Below are positions 16,516 through 25,223 of a DNA stretch of 33,914 nt, piece by piece; position 1 is the first letter of the stretch; every line of letters begins with the position of its first letter. Under the pieces are notes generated by a model that saw only the letters and a program-made list of their open reading frames with translations, did no database searches and was not told the origin of the DNA. The position numbers and the translations under genes were made by a program. Origin of the DNA: an uncultured Acetatifactor sp. GTDB taxonomy: Bacteria > Bacillota > Clostridia > Lachnospirales > Lachnospiraceae. The stretch spans positions 1-33,914 of the forward strand of contig CANPYT010000019.1 of the NCBI GenBank assembly GCA_947588705.1, written 5' to 3'.

Positions 16516-18792
16516 TTATACGCCGGTTTCCAGTATCAGCCTGTCATACATCTCCGACAGCGTCTGGATCATCTGGCAGGCCAGATTATAACCGTACTGA
16601 TATTTCACAAGGCTCACAGCCTCCTCATCCTCATCCACGCCGGAAATGGACATCCTCTGAACGTCGATGGTTCCCGCCACATCCTGGTAGCTCTGGCTGA
16701 AGGTGTTGGCCCGCTGGGCGTTCAACGCCACATCCGACAAGACGCACTGCAGAAATTCCGATGCCGAACAGCCCCGGAAGCTCATCCTGTCCTTGTCGGT
16801 CGCCAGCCATTTCAGATCGTTCAGAAGATCGTTCTGCTCCACGCCGTCTCCCTGGGCATAGCGGTTCGCCAGCCGGCTGGGATCATCCAGCATCGCGGCA
16901 AGAATGGAAAAATTCATGGCCGTCATGCGGTAATAGCTGTCATCGTTCACGCCGACTTTGAAAGCCACCTCCGGGAAGTTATCTTGCGCCCACTGCTGGG
17001 CTTCCGCCTCCAGCTGATCCTCGACTCCGGCGATCTGTTCGTCGGCATAGGCTTTCGCCTCCCGCTCCGCCGCTTTTTCTCTCTCGCTTTTCAGCTGTTC
17101 TTCCGCCTGATCCCGAAATTCCTGGTCTGTGGGGATCTCCGTCGCGGTGGGATGGGTCCTCATATATTCCGTCCGCAGCGTTTCCGCCCGCTCCTGGATC
17201 TCATCGGCGGTGGGGTCTCCCACGTCATCCAAATATTCCTGTTTCTTCTCCTGGAAGAATTCCTGATACTTTTCTCCCATGATCTCGTCAAAGCGCTTAT
17301 CCTTCAGCGCCTCCAGCGCTTCCTCTTTCGTCTTCCCATAATACATGTCATATCGGGTGCTTTCCGGGAAATCAAACTGTTCGTCGTTTCTCGTGAGGTC
17401 ATCGGCGGTAAACAGCTGGATCCCCTTGCTCCCTTCGGAAGTATAGCCGCTGGTGAGGATGTCGTTGACCTTCTGGGAAAATGTCCTCAGCCACTCGTTC
17501 ATCTGGCTCATGTAATAAGGGATACCTTGATAATCCAGGCTGGTTCCCACATTGGCCACCTTGTTTACCCTGTCGTTGGTAAGGCGCTGGGGATTTTTCT
17601 CCTTCTCCGGCGAAAGCGTAAAGGTATAGCTGTATACCGGCTCGCCGCTATCGTCATAACGGATGGAATACTCCCAGGAATCATAATAGAACAGCTGGTT
17701 GCCCAGATTGATGATCCCCTGATCCGCCAGATTCAGCTTGTTTAAATCTCTCAGATATTCTTTGCCCACCTGTATGGTGACCGTGTCACAGAGCACCCCA
17801 TCCCTGTTTTCCGTTCCCGTTGCGGTGATGAGGCCGGTAAAATTTTCGTTGTTGTTTCCGTCACGCATCTCGATCAGCCCCCGCAGGGCACCGCCCATGG
17901 ATGCGTTGTAAAGGTTGAATTTCTGGCCGTTATCCCAGTAGACCTCGTAAAGGCCGTCAATATCCGTCTGGTTGACCTTCTCATATTTGGCCCTTGCCTT
18001 GCATTCCAGGCCGTTATACTCGCTGTTGTCCACCAGCACCTGTCCGCCCGCGATCCTCACGATATACCGGTTTGCCCCGGTGACCCGGTCCGGGTTGTTG
18101 GTATCCTTGATGGGGATCTCCTGTACGTCCACATCCACGATCTGGGACAGCTGATCCACCAGAAGAGCTCTCCTGTCCCGAAGCTCGTTTGCCTTGACGC
18201 CGCTGAGTTCAATGGTGTTGATCTGCTTGTTCAGGGTGGCAAGCTCGCCCGCGATGGAATTGATCTCCTCGATCTTCAGCTTCAGTTCCTGGTTCACGTC
18301 CTTCTGAAGCTTCTCCATGTTTCCGGCCAGGTTGTTGAAATAATCCGCCATGGAAGAAGCGTATCCCACGAACTGCGACTTTGCGGTGGCGCTGCCGGGA
18401 TCCTTCAGAAGTTCTCCCAGGCCCGTGATCATCATCTGGTCAAAAAAGGTTTTAAATCCGGGGGAGAGGGAGGTATCGTCAAAATAATCCTCGATCATTG
18501 TCATATAATACTGCTTCTCATCAAATTCTCCCACCTTGGCGTTGTTGGCCCAGTACCGGAAATCATAGAAATTATCCCGGATCTGCTCGATCGCCAGCGT
18601 CTCTACGCACGCTCCCGCGCAGCCGAAGGTCTGAAACACCCGAAGCGCGCTGGCCGCCTGCTGCTTCACCTGCTGCCTGCTGTATCCTTCCGTTTCCGCG
18701 TTCGCTATGTTGTTGGCCGTGGTGTTCTGGGCGGCATTTGCCGCCAACAGGCCCGTGTACGCAGTATTCAATCCAAAAAATGTAGAGGGCAT
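16516..18792 (-). CDS. flgK: Flagellar hook-associated protein FlgK, long paralogue
   Basis: A 758-residue FlgK-family protein, about 200 residues longer than E. coli FlgK (546). The N-terminal motif is MPSTFFGLNTAYTGLLAANA followed by NNIANAETEGYSRQQV. The C-terminus has the matching SISGVDEDEEAVSLVKYQYGYN helix, so both ends needed for the D0/D1 core are present. A charged coiled-coil stretch lies at about 490-640 (EEALEALKDKRFDEIM, then EQLKSEREKAAEREAKAYA). Seven cysteines are visible, including FGCAGAC. AGGAAGGAGG precedes the ATG. It lies 21 bases after a second flgK gene, suggesting duplication with specialisation. The N-terminal motif is the more FlgK-like of the two. Confidence 0.92.
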   Translation of the reverse strand: MPSTFFGLNTAYTGLLAANAAQNTTANNIANAETEGYSRQQVKQQAASALRVFQTFGCAGACVETLAIEQIRDNFYDFRYWANNAKVGEFDEKQYYMTMIEDYFDDTSLSPGFKTFFDQMMITGLGELLKDPGSATAKSQFVGYASSMADYFNNLAGNMEKLQKDVNQELKLKIEEINSIAGELATLNKQINTIELSGVKANELRDRRALLVDQLSQIVDVDVQEIPIKDTNNPDRVTGANRYIVRIAGGQVLVDNSEYNGLECKARAKYEKVNQTDIDGLYEVYWDNGQKFNLYNASMGGALRGLIEMRDGNNNENFTGLITATGTENRDGVLCDTVTIQVGKEYLRDLNKLNLADQGIINLGNQLFYYDSWEYSIRYDDSGEPVYSYTFTLSPEKEKNPQRLTNDRVNKVANVGTSLDYQGIPYYMSQMNEWLRTFSQKVNDILTSGYTSEGSKGIQLFTADDLTRNDEQFDFPESTRYDMYYGKTKEEALEALKDKRFDEIMGEKYQEFFQEKKQEYLDDVGDPTADEIQERAETLRTEYMRTHPTATEIPTDQEFRDQAEEQLKSEREKAAEREAKAYADEQIAGVEDQLEAEAQQWAQDNFPEVAFKVGVNDDSYYRMTAMNFSILAAMLDDPSRLANRYAQGDGVEQNDLLNDLKWLATDKDRMSFRGCSASEFLQCVLSDVALNAQRANTFSQSYQDVAGTIDVQRMSISGVDEDEEAVSLVKYQYGYNLACQMIQTLSEMYDRLILETGV

Positions 18793-18813
18793 TTCCCTGC
18801 CTCCTTCCTATCC

Positions 18814-20538
18814 TTACATACCAAGCGTGTTGATAATATGCTCCAGCATCTCGCTGATCACATTGATGTAACGGCTGGCCGCATTATACGCGCTCTGGAA
18901 TTTGACCATATTGGACAGCTCCTCGTCCGAGGACACGCCCACCACCTGTTCCCTGGCGTCTTCCACGCCCTCCACAGTGCCCACCTGGTTCTCGTAGATA
19001 CTCCGCTGCACTTCGCCCGTAACGGAGATCTGGGTAATAAGATCCGTATAATAATCCACAAAACTGGTCTTCTTTCTCACGTTGGGGTTCAGAGTGTACT
19101 CTTCCTCCTTGAAGGCGTCCTCCAACTCCTCCGCCACTCCCTTATCCTCTTCCTGGTCGGGTTTCAGGAACCCCAACATAGACGGCTTCTGGAGCAGTTC
19201 CGGATCCACGGTCAAATTGCCGCAGGTGTAAAGGGAATTGCCATCCCCCGGGTTTTCCTCGTTGTACACCCAGTATTCGTTGCCGTCCGCCCCTTTTACC
19301 ATAGTGTAACCCGGCGTCGTCGCCTTGGAAAACAGCTGGATAGGCCGTCCGTCGCTCATACGCAGGTACCCGTCCGGATCGGACTTGCAATATTTTACGC
19401 CCACCAACCTGGACCCGTCCTCCAGCTCCAGGTCACCGGTCTGCACACCCGCATGATTCTCCAGGATGCTGTTGACTTTTGTCACCACATTGTGTATCAG
19501 CTGGTCGAACTCCGCCTGGACATTCATGATGATGGACTGGGAAATGCTGTCGTAATCCACCCCGATATCCGTGTAATTTGCCCTGTGGTCTCCCCGGGCC
19601 AGCAGCATGGACTTCAGCCCGCCGATGTCCGTGTTTCTGTCGGAGGAGATCTCCTGGTTCAGGTTAAATACCTCCGCCCCGTCTATAATATACTCCTTGG
19701 TGCCGTCCGCCAGGATACGGTAATCCGCGTTCTGCGGCCAGAAAGGGGTATAAAACCCTGTGGTTCCGTCTATATCCAGCTCTATCTCATGGCAGGTGGA
19801 ACCTCTCACGAAATCCACGCCCTCGATCTGTACCCAGACGTTGCCCTCCATATCCTCGTCATAGCGGATATCCACCATCTCCGAAAGCTCATCCAGGATC
19901 TGGTTCCTGGCATCCCGCAGATCGTTGGCATGTTCGATTTTTCCCGTCTCGATGGCCCGTATGCTGTCATTTAAGATCAGGAGCTGGCGGCCATACTGGT
20001 TGATCTTATCCACCTGCGTCCGGATCTGGGCGTTTAAGTTGTTCTGATAATCGGAGAGCCCGCCGTAGACGGAACCGGCCCGCTCCGCGAACTCCATCGC
20101 CCGCTGCACCAGCAGCCCCTGGTTGACAGAGCTCGTGGGGTCTTTTACCAGCTCTTCGATAGCGCTCCAGAAATCCTCGATGGTGGTCTGGAACGCCTCC
20201 CCGTTCATCTCCCCGAACTGCGTCTCCACGCCCTCGATCACTTCCGTGGACACCTCATAAAACATACTGCGGCCCGATTCTTTGCGATATGTCTTGTCCA
20301 GGAAATAATCTCTCACTTGTTTTACACGGGAATATGTGACACCAAGACCCACCTGCTTGTTGTTGACCTTGTCCGGGTCTACAGAAAGTGTCAGATACCT
20401 CTTTGCGGACAGCTGTACCTGCTGCCTTGTATATCCGACGGTGTCCACATTAGAAAGATTATGCGCTGTGGTGTTCAGCGCATTTTGACTGTTTTGTAAT
20501 CCGGATGCTCCTACATATAGGCTGCCCATCAATGGCAT
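18814..20538 (-). CDS. flgK: Flagellar hook-associated protein FlgK, short paralogue
   Basis: A 574-residue FlgK-family protein of the usual size. The start is ATG 20538 (MPLMGSLYVG), 8 bases after GGAGG; upstream residues in the same frame overlap that ribosome site. The N-terminus shows ASGLQNSQNALNTTAHNLSNVDTVGYTRQQV, the rod/hook family motif. The C-terminus has VVGVSSDEELSNMVKFQSAYN. It sits between flgN (38 bases upstream) and the longer paralogue. Sequence resemblance to the neighbour is limited to the ends. One may be the true first junction protein and the other an extra junction or accessory part; the sequence alone does not say which. Confidence 0.9.
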   Translation of the reverse strand: MPLMGSLYVGASGLQNSQNALNTTAHNLSNVDTVGYTRQQVQLSAKRYLTLSVDPDKVNNKQVGLGVTYSRVKQVRDYFLDKTYRKESGRSMFYEVSTEVIEGVETQFGEMNGEAFQTTIEDFWSAIEELVKDPTSSVNQGLLVQRAMEFAERAGSVYGGLSDYQNNLNAQIRTQVDKINQYGRQLLILNDSIRAIETGKIEHANDLRDARNQILDELSEMVDIRYDEDMEGNVWVQIEGVDFVRGSTCHEIELDIDGTTGFYTPFWPQNADYRILADGTKEYIIDGAEVFNLNQEISSDRNTDIGGLKSMLLARGDHRANYTDIGVDYDSISQSIIMNVQAEFDQLIHNVVTKVNSILENHAGVQTGDLELEDGSRLVGVKYCKSDPDGYLRMSDGRPIQLFSKATTPGYTMVKGADGNEYWVYNEENPGDGNSLYTCGNLTVDPELLQKPSMLGFLKPDQEEDKGVAEELEDAFKEEEYTLNPNVRKKTSFVDYYTDLITQISVTGEVQRSIYENQVGTVEGVEDAREQVVGVSSDEELSNMVKFQSAYNAASRYINVISEMLEHIINTLGM

Positions 20539-20576
20539 GACCGTCACCTCCACATTTCACAGGGATATTTTCCTCT

Positions 20577-21095
20577 TTACTGCCTGGCATCAAACCCGCC
20601 TGACATGACTCCCATGGTGTCGCCCGAATTATAGGCGTTCTTTGTATAATTCGCCGTCTCCGGTGCGCTTCTCATGGACTGCACCAGATTCATTTCAAAC
20701 TCCACCATTTCCAGCGCGTTCGTCAGCAGCTCTCTGTTGTGTTCATTGACCCTCTGCAGCTCGCGAACCGCACTCTGCAGCCTGTCGTGAACCTCCGCCA
20801 GCTTCGCCTGCTCTTCCGGCCGGGCGGACATGATCTCGATCAGATCTGTGAGCTTACACTTTTCAACATCCCTGTTCAACACATTGGCAATATCGGCGGT
20901 GACCTCCACCCGTTTCTTTTCCAGGTTGTGAAGCCTGCTCACCAATATCTGCTCCTCATCCGTGATCTGTTGTAATTTTTCCAGATTGCCGCTGACAACC
21001 AGCGGCGTCTTTCTCTGAGATAGTTCCAAAAGCCCCTCATACTCGGCGCTCTCCTCTTCGAGCACCGCTAACAGATTTTCCATCAAGCTTGCCAC
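20577..21095 (-). CDS. flgN: Flagellar chaperone FlgN
   Basis: A 172-residue FlgN, a cytosolic helical chaperone for FlgK and FlgL. The start is taken as GTG 21095 (MASLMENLL), 10 bases after GAGG and 7 bases after the flgM stop; ATG 21083 is in frame but lacks a ribosome site. Helical segments LLAVLEEESAEYEGLLELSQRK and LQKITDEEQ-like follow the FlgN pattern; a Gly/Asn-rich tail ends DTMGVMSGGFDARQ. The gene order flgM-flgN-flgK-flgL supports the call. Translational coupling to flgM is likely. Confidence 0.9.
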   Translation of the reverse strand: MASLMENLLAVLEEESAEYEGLLELSQRKTPLVVSGNLEKLQQITDEEQILVSRLHNLEKKRVEVTADIANVLNRDVEKCKLTDLIEIMSARPEEQAKLAEVHDRLQSAVRELQRVNEHNRELLTNALEMVEFEMNLVQSMRSAPETANYTKNAYNSGDTMGVMSGGFDARQ

Positions 21096-21102
21096 GGAAC
21101 GA

Positions 21103-21378
21103 TTACCTCATTTCTTCATACTTGCGCAGCAGCTTCTCCGCGAAGGTCCTGTTATCCACCTGGTACGTACCGCTCTGCACCCTCGCTTTGATGGAAGCCG
21201 TCAGCTCCTCTCTCACATCCGGGCTTGCCGCGACCGCAGTCTTAGCCGTCTGGAAATCTTTTCCAAGGCTGCTGATCTGCACCTGGTCGGAATGGGAAAC
21301 GCTGCCGGACTTTTGCGCCTTATCCACTTTCTTTGTCTGATACAGCTGCTGTACCTGACTATATGCCTCTATACGCAT
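21103..21378 (-). CDS. flgM: Anti-sigma-D factor FlgM
   Basis: A 91-residue FlgM, which holds sigma-D (sigma-28) inactive until the hook is finished and FlgM is exported or removed. Start ATG 21378 (MRIEAYSQVQQLY), 8 bases after GGAGG; a TTG just upstream also lies in frame. The disordered N-terminal half (KKVDKAQKSGSVSHSDQVQISSLGKDF) and the C-terminal sigma-binding helices (VREELTASIKARVQSGTYQVD, AEKLLRKYEEM) are typical. It is the first gene after a near-perfect sigma-D promoter, so it is under the control of the factor it inhibits, a feedback loop known in other bacteria. Confidence 0.95.
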   Translation of the reverse strand: MRIEAYSQVQQLYQTKKVDKAQKSGSVSHSDQVQISSLGKDFQTAKTAVAASPDVREELTASIKARVQSGTYQVDNRTFAEKLLRKYEEMR

Positions 21379-21443
21379 CAAGGATCCCTCCTTCCTCTAT
21401 TCCCACGGCCATCTTGGCCGAATCTTTCTCTCCTACAATATTT

Positions 21444-21470
21444 TTATCGGCAGTCCTCAGAATTACTTTA
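21444..21470 (-). promoter_or_regulatory. Sigma-D promoter for flgM-flgN-flgK-flgK-flgL-fliW-csrA
   Basis: Minus-strand TAAA (21470-21467), a 15-base spacer and GCCGATAA (21451-21444). This matches the sigma-28 consensus exactly. It gives a leader of about 60 bases before flgM. An A/T-rich imperfect inverted repeat (21471-21495) lies just upstream. Confidence 0.9.
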
Positions 21471-21528
21471 GGGCAAAAAACATTTTTTGTTTCCCGCATC
21501 CCTTTCGAATGTTTTTATTCCGAAAATA

Positions 21529-22158
21529 TCAGGTTCGCTGCCCCATCACCCAAAGGAATGCCTTCGCCGTCCTGAACTCGGCCTCCTTAAAATGGTTTCC
21601 CCGGTTCCATTCCAGCACACAGACCTTTCCCTGTTCCCTAAGCCAGTCGTGCGCCTCCCGGATCTTCGCCCCTACCGCAGCCACAACAGGGTCATTTGTC
21701 CTCTCTTCCTTATCGCCAAGGCTGAGATAAACCACGCCGCTCTTGCACTCATTCCCTTTCATATAATCCAAAAACCCCGGAAACCAGATGGAGGGAGACG
21801 CCGCGGCGACACCCCGAAATAGATTTACCTGGTGCGCTGCCCACAGGGCAAAGAGTCCCGCCAGGGAATACCCTCCAATATAATAAGCCTTACTTGCATC
21901 CCCGCAATAATGCAGCACTTCGGAAAGTGTGCGGGCCGCCCCGTCCCCGAAGCCTTCTTTGCCGAATACCCCCGGCGAGCTCCACGGAGACAGATCCTGG
22001 TTCCAGCGGTCGGCCTTAATGGCAACAAGGCGAAAATCCTCCGTGCTTTTCTCTCTTATTGCCGCAAACTCTTTTTCCATCGACGCAAGGTCGTGATCCC
22101 CGACCATCTGTATCAGGACAGTATCTGCTGACGGATTTCCATACTCAAACGCAATCAT
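21529..22158 (-). CDS. Small alpha/beta-hydrolase (putative esterase)
   Basis: A 209-residue protein of the alpha/beta-hydrolase fold. The nucleophile elbow GGYSLAGLFAL gives a GxSxxG motif with S98. Putative acid and base residues lie further on: D in LGDKEERTND and H in WNRGNHF near the C-terminus, an arrangement as in small esterases of the EstD or Fes type. No signal peptide, so cytoplasmic. Starts ATG 22158 (MIAFEYGN) or the adjacent ATGs; GGAGG overlaps the upstream ones. It has its own promoter and lies upstream of flgM, with no clear terminator between. The substrate is unknown. Confidence 0.75.
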   Translation of the reverse strand: MIAFEYGNPSADTVLIQMVGDHDLASMEKEFAAIREKSTEDFRLVAIKADRWNQDLSPWSSPGVFGKEGFGDGAARTLSEVLHYCGDASKAYYIGGYSLAGLFALWAAHQVNLFRGVAAASPSIWFPGFLDYMKGNECKSGVVYLSLGDKEERTNDPVVAAVGAKIREAHDWLREQGKVCVLEWNRGNHFKEAEFRTAKAFLWVMGQRT

Positions 22159-22244
22159 CATGACCTCCATTACAGGCGTCAGATCCTAATCTTTCTTCCT
22201 TTAACGCTTCCTGTTGCCAGCGCCCGCACAGCGCCGTTTTCTTT

Positions 22245-22272
22245 ATTTTATCACTTCCCGGAAAAGAGGCAA
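22245..22272 (-). promoter_or_regulatory. Candidate promoter for the hydrolase gene
   Basis: Minus-strand TTGCCT (22272-22267), a 16-base spacer and TAAAAT (22250-22245). It starts transcription about 80 bases before the hydrolase gene. Apart from this and the terminator at 22460, I see nothing in 22171-22633. Confidence 0.5.
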
Positions 22273-22459
22273 GCCCCCACACCGCGCTCCGAAATCGGGG
22301 CAGCCTGCCAGCAGCTGCCTTCTCACTCTTTTGGAAGCACAATGGTAATGCTTAACTAGCAAGCGGCAGGCAGATCCATCGGGCAGATTTCTTCCAGCCG
22401 CAATTTAAAATGATAGCTGGCATTATTATTTCACAGCCTTGCGCGGTTCGGCGCACCGT

Positions 22460-22494
22460 AAAAAGTCGGCAGAAACCTTTCCTGCCGACTTTTT
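22460..22494 (-). terminator. Terminator after the GabT-like gene
   Basis: A 13-bp perfect stem, AAAAAGTCGGCAG (22460-22472) / CTGCCGACTTTTT (22482-22494), loop of 9. T-tracts on both sides make it work in either direction. It ends the catabolic operon 140 bases past the last gene. Confidence 0.85.
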
Positions 22495-22633
22495 ACTACG
22501 ATCACGCCCACTATTCTACCGCATTTTCATTAGACTTTCTCCATTCATTCCACATATATGTCATTACCCTGCTTGAAGTTTTTGCCAATGAAAATTTGTT
22601 TCCCCATTGTCTCCTTATATACCTTATATAAAT

Positions 22634-23986
22634 TTATATAAATTTTCTGATGGCCATTTCCAAAATGTCAAGGCCGGCCTCCAGCTGCGCGTCCGTGATC
22701 ACCAGCGGTGCCAGGAACCGGATCACATTTCCGTAGGTGCCTGCGTTTTCGATCAACAAGCCTTTGGAGGCACATTCCTGGATCAGCTTTCCTGTCAACT
22801 CCCCGTTGGGCGTCCTGCTTGCCTTATCCTTCACAAACTCAATGCCTACCATGCCGCCCAGGCCCCGCACATCGCCCACTGTCTCATACCGCTCCTTCCA
22901 GGAGCCAAACCGTTCCATGCACTTTTGCCCGATCTGCATGGAGCGCTCACAGAGCTTATCCCTCTCTATGACCTCGATCACCTTCAGCGCCGCCGCACAG
23001 GCCAGGGCATTCCCTCCAAAAGTGCCGCCGATGACACCTCCCGGCACTGCGTCCATGATCTCCGCTCTTGCGATGATAGCCGAAAGAGGCACACCTCCCG
23101 CTATGGACTTTGCTGTGGTAATAATGTCTGGCGCACATCCCGCCTCCTCCCAGTAACAGCTTGCAAACATCCGCCCGGTCCTGCCGAAACCGGATTGGAC
23201 TTCGTCAGCCATCAAAAGGATCCCATTTTCATCACAGATTTTCCTGACCGCCTGCACCCAGGGAATTGGCGCGGGTATAAATCCGCCCTCTCCCTGCAGA
23301 GGCTCCACCACAATAGCGGCCACTTTGTCCGCAGGCGAACATTCCTCAAACACGCTTTTTAGCTTGTCCACATAATACGCAATAGCTTCCTGTTCGCTCA
23401 TATGCCCGGGCGTTCGATATAAATAGGGAAACTCCGCCCGATACACGCCGTCCGGGAAGGGTCCCATTCCCAGCGCGTAAGCTTTCTTGGATGTCATGGC
23501 CATAGTAAGCATGGTCCTGCCATGGAAAGCGCCTGAAAACACAATGATATTTGGTCTCCCGGTATAAGCCTTTGCGATCTTGACACCATTTTCATCCGCC
23601 TCGGCTCCGCTGTTGGCAAAAAAGGTTTTTCTCTTCTCTCCGCGCACGGGCACAATCTGGTTCAGTTTCTCCGCCAGAGCCACATAGCCTTCATGCGTGA
23701 CAATGTTAAACATCCCATGAAAATACCTGCCAGCCTGTTCACGCACCGCCTCCACCACCTCCGGGTGGCAGTGGCCGATATTCAGTACACCCACGCCTCC
23801 CACAAAGTCCAGGAAACGATTCCCGTCCACATCCTCTATGATGGCGCCTTCCGCACGTTCCATCACACAGGGATACACGCAACGGATAGCTCCAGGCACC
23901 GCCGCCTCTCTTCTTGCGATGACCGCCCGCGCTTTGGGTCCGGGCACCGTTCCTGTAATGATCTTTGGCAATTCTTCCCTCAACAT
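22634..23986 (-). CDS. gabT: 4-Aminobutyrate aminotransferase-like enzyme (class III)
   Basis: A 450-residue PLP enzyme of the class III aminotransferases, most like GabT/PuuE. It would move the amino group of GABA or another omega-amino acid to 2-oxoglutarate, giving a semialdehyde. Seen: FLDFVGGVGVLNIGHCHPEV, FSGAFHGRT, the MADEVQSGFGRTG aspartate that holds the pyridine nitrogen, the PLP lysine K293 in TTAKSIAGG, and GGTFGGNALACAAAL. Starts ATG 23986 after GGGAGG. It is the last gene of the operon, 68 bases after the Fe-alcohol dehydrogenase. Substrate could also be 5-aminovalerate or beta-alanine; family members overlap in specificity. Confidence 0.85.
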   Translation of the reverse strand: MLREELPKIITGTVPGPKARAVIARREAAVPGAIRCVYPCVMERAEGAIIEDVDGNRFLDFVGGVGVLNIGHCHPEVVEAVREQAGRYFHGMFNIVTHEGYVALAEKLNQIVPVRGEKRKTFFANSGAEADENGVKIAKAYTGRPNIIVFSGAFHGRTMLTMAMTSKKAYALGMGPFPDGVYRAEFPYLYRTPGHMSEQEAIAYYVDKLKSVFEECSPADKVAAIVVEPLQGEGGFIPAPIPWVQAVRKICDENGILLMADEVQSGFGRTGRMFASCYWEEAGCAPDIITTAKSIAGGVPLSAIIARAEIMDAVPGGVIGGTFGGNALACAAALKVIEVIERDKLCERSMQIGQKCMERFGSWKERYETVGDVRGLGGMVGIEFVKDKASRTPNGELTGKLIQECASKGLLIENAGTYGNVIRFLAPLVITDAQLEAGLDILEMAIRKFI

Positions 23987-24054
23987 AACTGAACCTCCCT
24001 GTCATATACATTTCATATACATTCAGATACTTGGCTGCATTTATCCGCGCCGCC

Positions 24055-25185
24055 CTACAGTGATCTATAATACAATTCCCTGATCTCTTCCCGGCTAAAG
24101 CTCCTGGGATGAGCCATCATCGCTGGCGCGGACACCTTCAGGCAATTCTCCGTCATCCAATCCACGTCCTCCTCTGTCACCCCTTCCCGGGAAAGCGTAG
24201 TTTTAAGCTGAATACAGTTCAGCAGTTCCTCCAGGCGTTCCGTAAAATCCTCCGCCCCCCTGCCGCCCAGCAGCCGGGAGATCCGATCAAATTTCTCGGG
24301 AGCGCAGTTCACGCTCTCCCGATAGATAACAGGCGCCAGAGCCGCCAGCCCCCGTCCATGCACAATATTGCGAAGTCCGCTGGCCGGATGTTCCATACCG
24401 TGAGGCGCCACTACCCCCGCCATATGGATGCACATACCGCCCAGCGTACTGGCAAAGGCTGTATTTTCCCATGCCTCCCGGTCGGAATGATCCCGATAGG
24501 CCCGCACCATATACTTTCCCAACAGTTCTATGGCATACAGCGCGTGGATTTCCACAAGGGGCTGCGTCGTTTTAGAAAGATAAGCCTCCATACAGTGGCA
24601 CAGCGCATCAAACATCACCGAAGCCGCCACGGCATCCGGCATAGTAGTCATCAAATCCGGATCCACAATGGAAACCTTTGGCACACTCACAATGTTTCTC
24701 AGCGATTTTTTGTCCTTCGTCTCCGGGTTGGTCAGCACCGCAAAGCAGTTGCCCTCGCTGCCCGTGCCGCAGGTAGTGGGAACCGCGATCAGGGGCAGGG
24801 CCTTCGTTCCCTGTCTTTTCCCGTATATGTAATCAAAAATATCCCCCTCGTTGCAAAAGGCAAAAGCCACCGCCTTGGCACAATCAATGATACTCCCGCC
24901 GCCCAGGGCAACTACCACGTCACAGGCATTCTCCCGCGCCCGCTTCACACCGGTATATACCGTCTCCGAGACAGGATTCGGCGTCACCTCATCGAAAACC
25001 ACAACGTCTATTCCCGCCTCTTCCAGAAGCCGGACGGCCCGATCCAACAGCCCGGTCTTTTTCGTACTGCCTCTGCCTGTCACCACAAGCGCTTTTTTAC
25101 CGTATCGTTTTGTCTCCGCTCCCAACAGGCTGACTTTTCCAAAGCCAAAAAGCAGGTTTACCGGCAGATAATATTGAAATTCCAT
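24055..25185 (-). CDS. Iron-containing alcohol dehydrogenase
   Basis: A 376-residue group III (Fe-type) alcohol dehydrogenase. Start ATG 25185 (MEFQYYLP), with GGAGG upstream; an in-frame ATG at 25206 overlaps that site. The NAD(P) loop GGGSIID and metal ligands D193, H197 (DALCH), H266 (MEH) and H276 (VHG) are all present, so it should be active. It lies between two class III aminotransferase genes. By analogy with 4-hydroxybutyrate or 5-hydroxyvalerate dehydrogenases of amino-acid-fermenting clostridia, it probably reduces the semialdehyde product to a hydroxy acid, regenerating NAD+. Substrate is an inference. Confidence 0.85.
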   Translation of the reverse strand: MEFQYYLPVNLLFGFGKVSLLGAETKRYGKKALVVTGRGSTKKTGLLDRAVRLLEEAGIDVVVFDEVTPNPVSETVYTGVKRARENACDVVVALGGGSIIDCAKAVAFAFCNEGDIFDYIYGKRQGTKALPLIAVPTTCGTGSEGNCFAVLTNPETKDKKSLRNIVSVPKVSIVDPDLMTTMPDAVAASVMFDALCHCMEAYLSKTTQPLVEIHALYAIELLGKYMVRAYRDHSDREAWENTAFASTLGGMCIHMAGVVAPHGMEHPASGLRNIVHGRGLAALAPVIYRESVNCAPEKFDRISRLLGGRGAEDFTERLEELLNCIQLKTTLSREGVTEEDVDWMTENCLKVSAPAMMAHPRSFSREEIRELYYRSL

Positions 25186-25223
25186 TGTCAACCCCTCCAA
25201 CCACACATAAAAGCAAGATTGCC

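Noticed and set aside
22145..22342. A 65-codon minus-strand frame upstream of the hydrolase gene
   Set aside because: It overlaps the promoter and start of the hydrolase gene and has no ribosome site or similarity.
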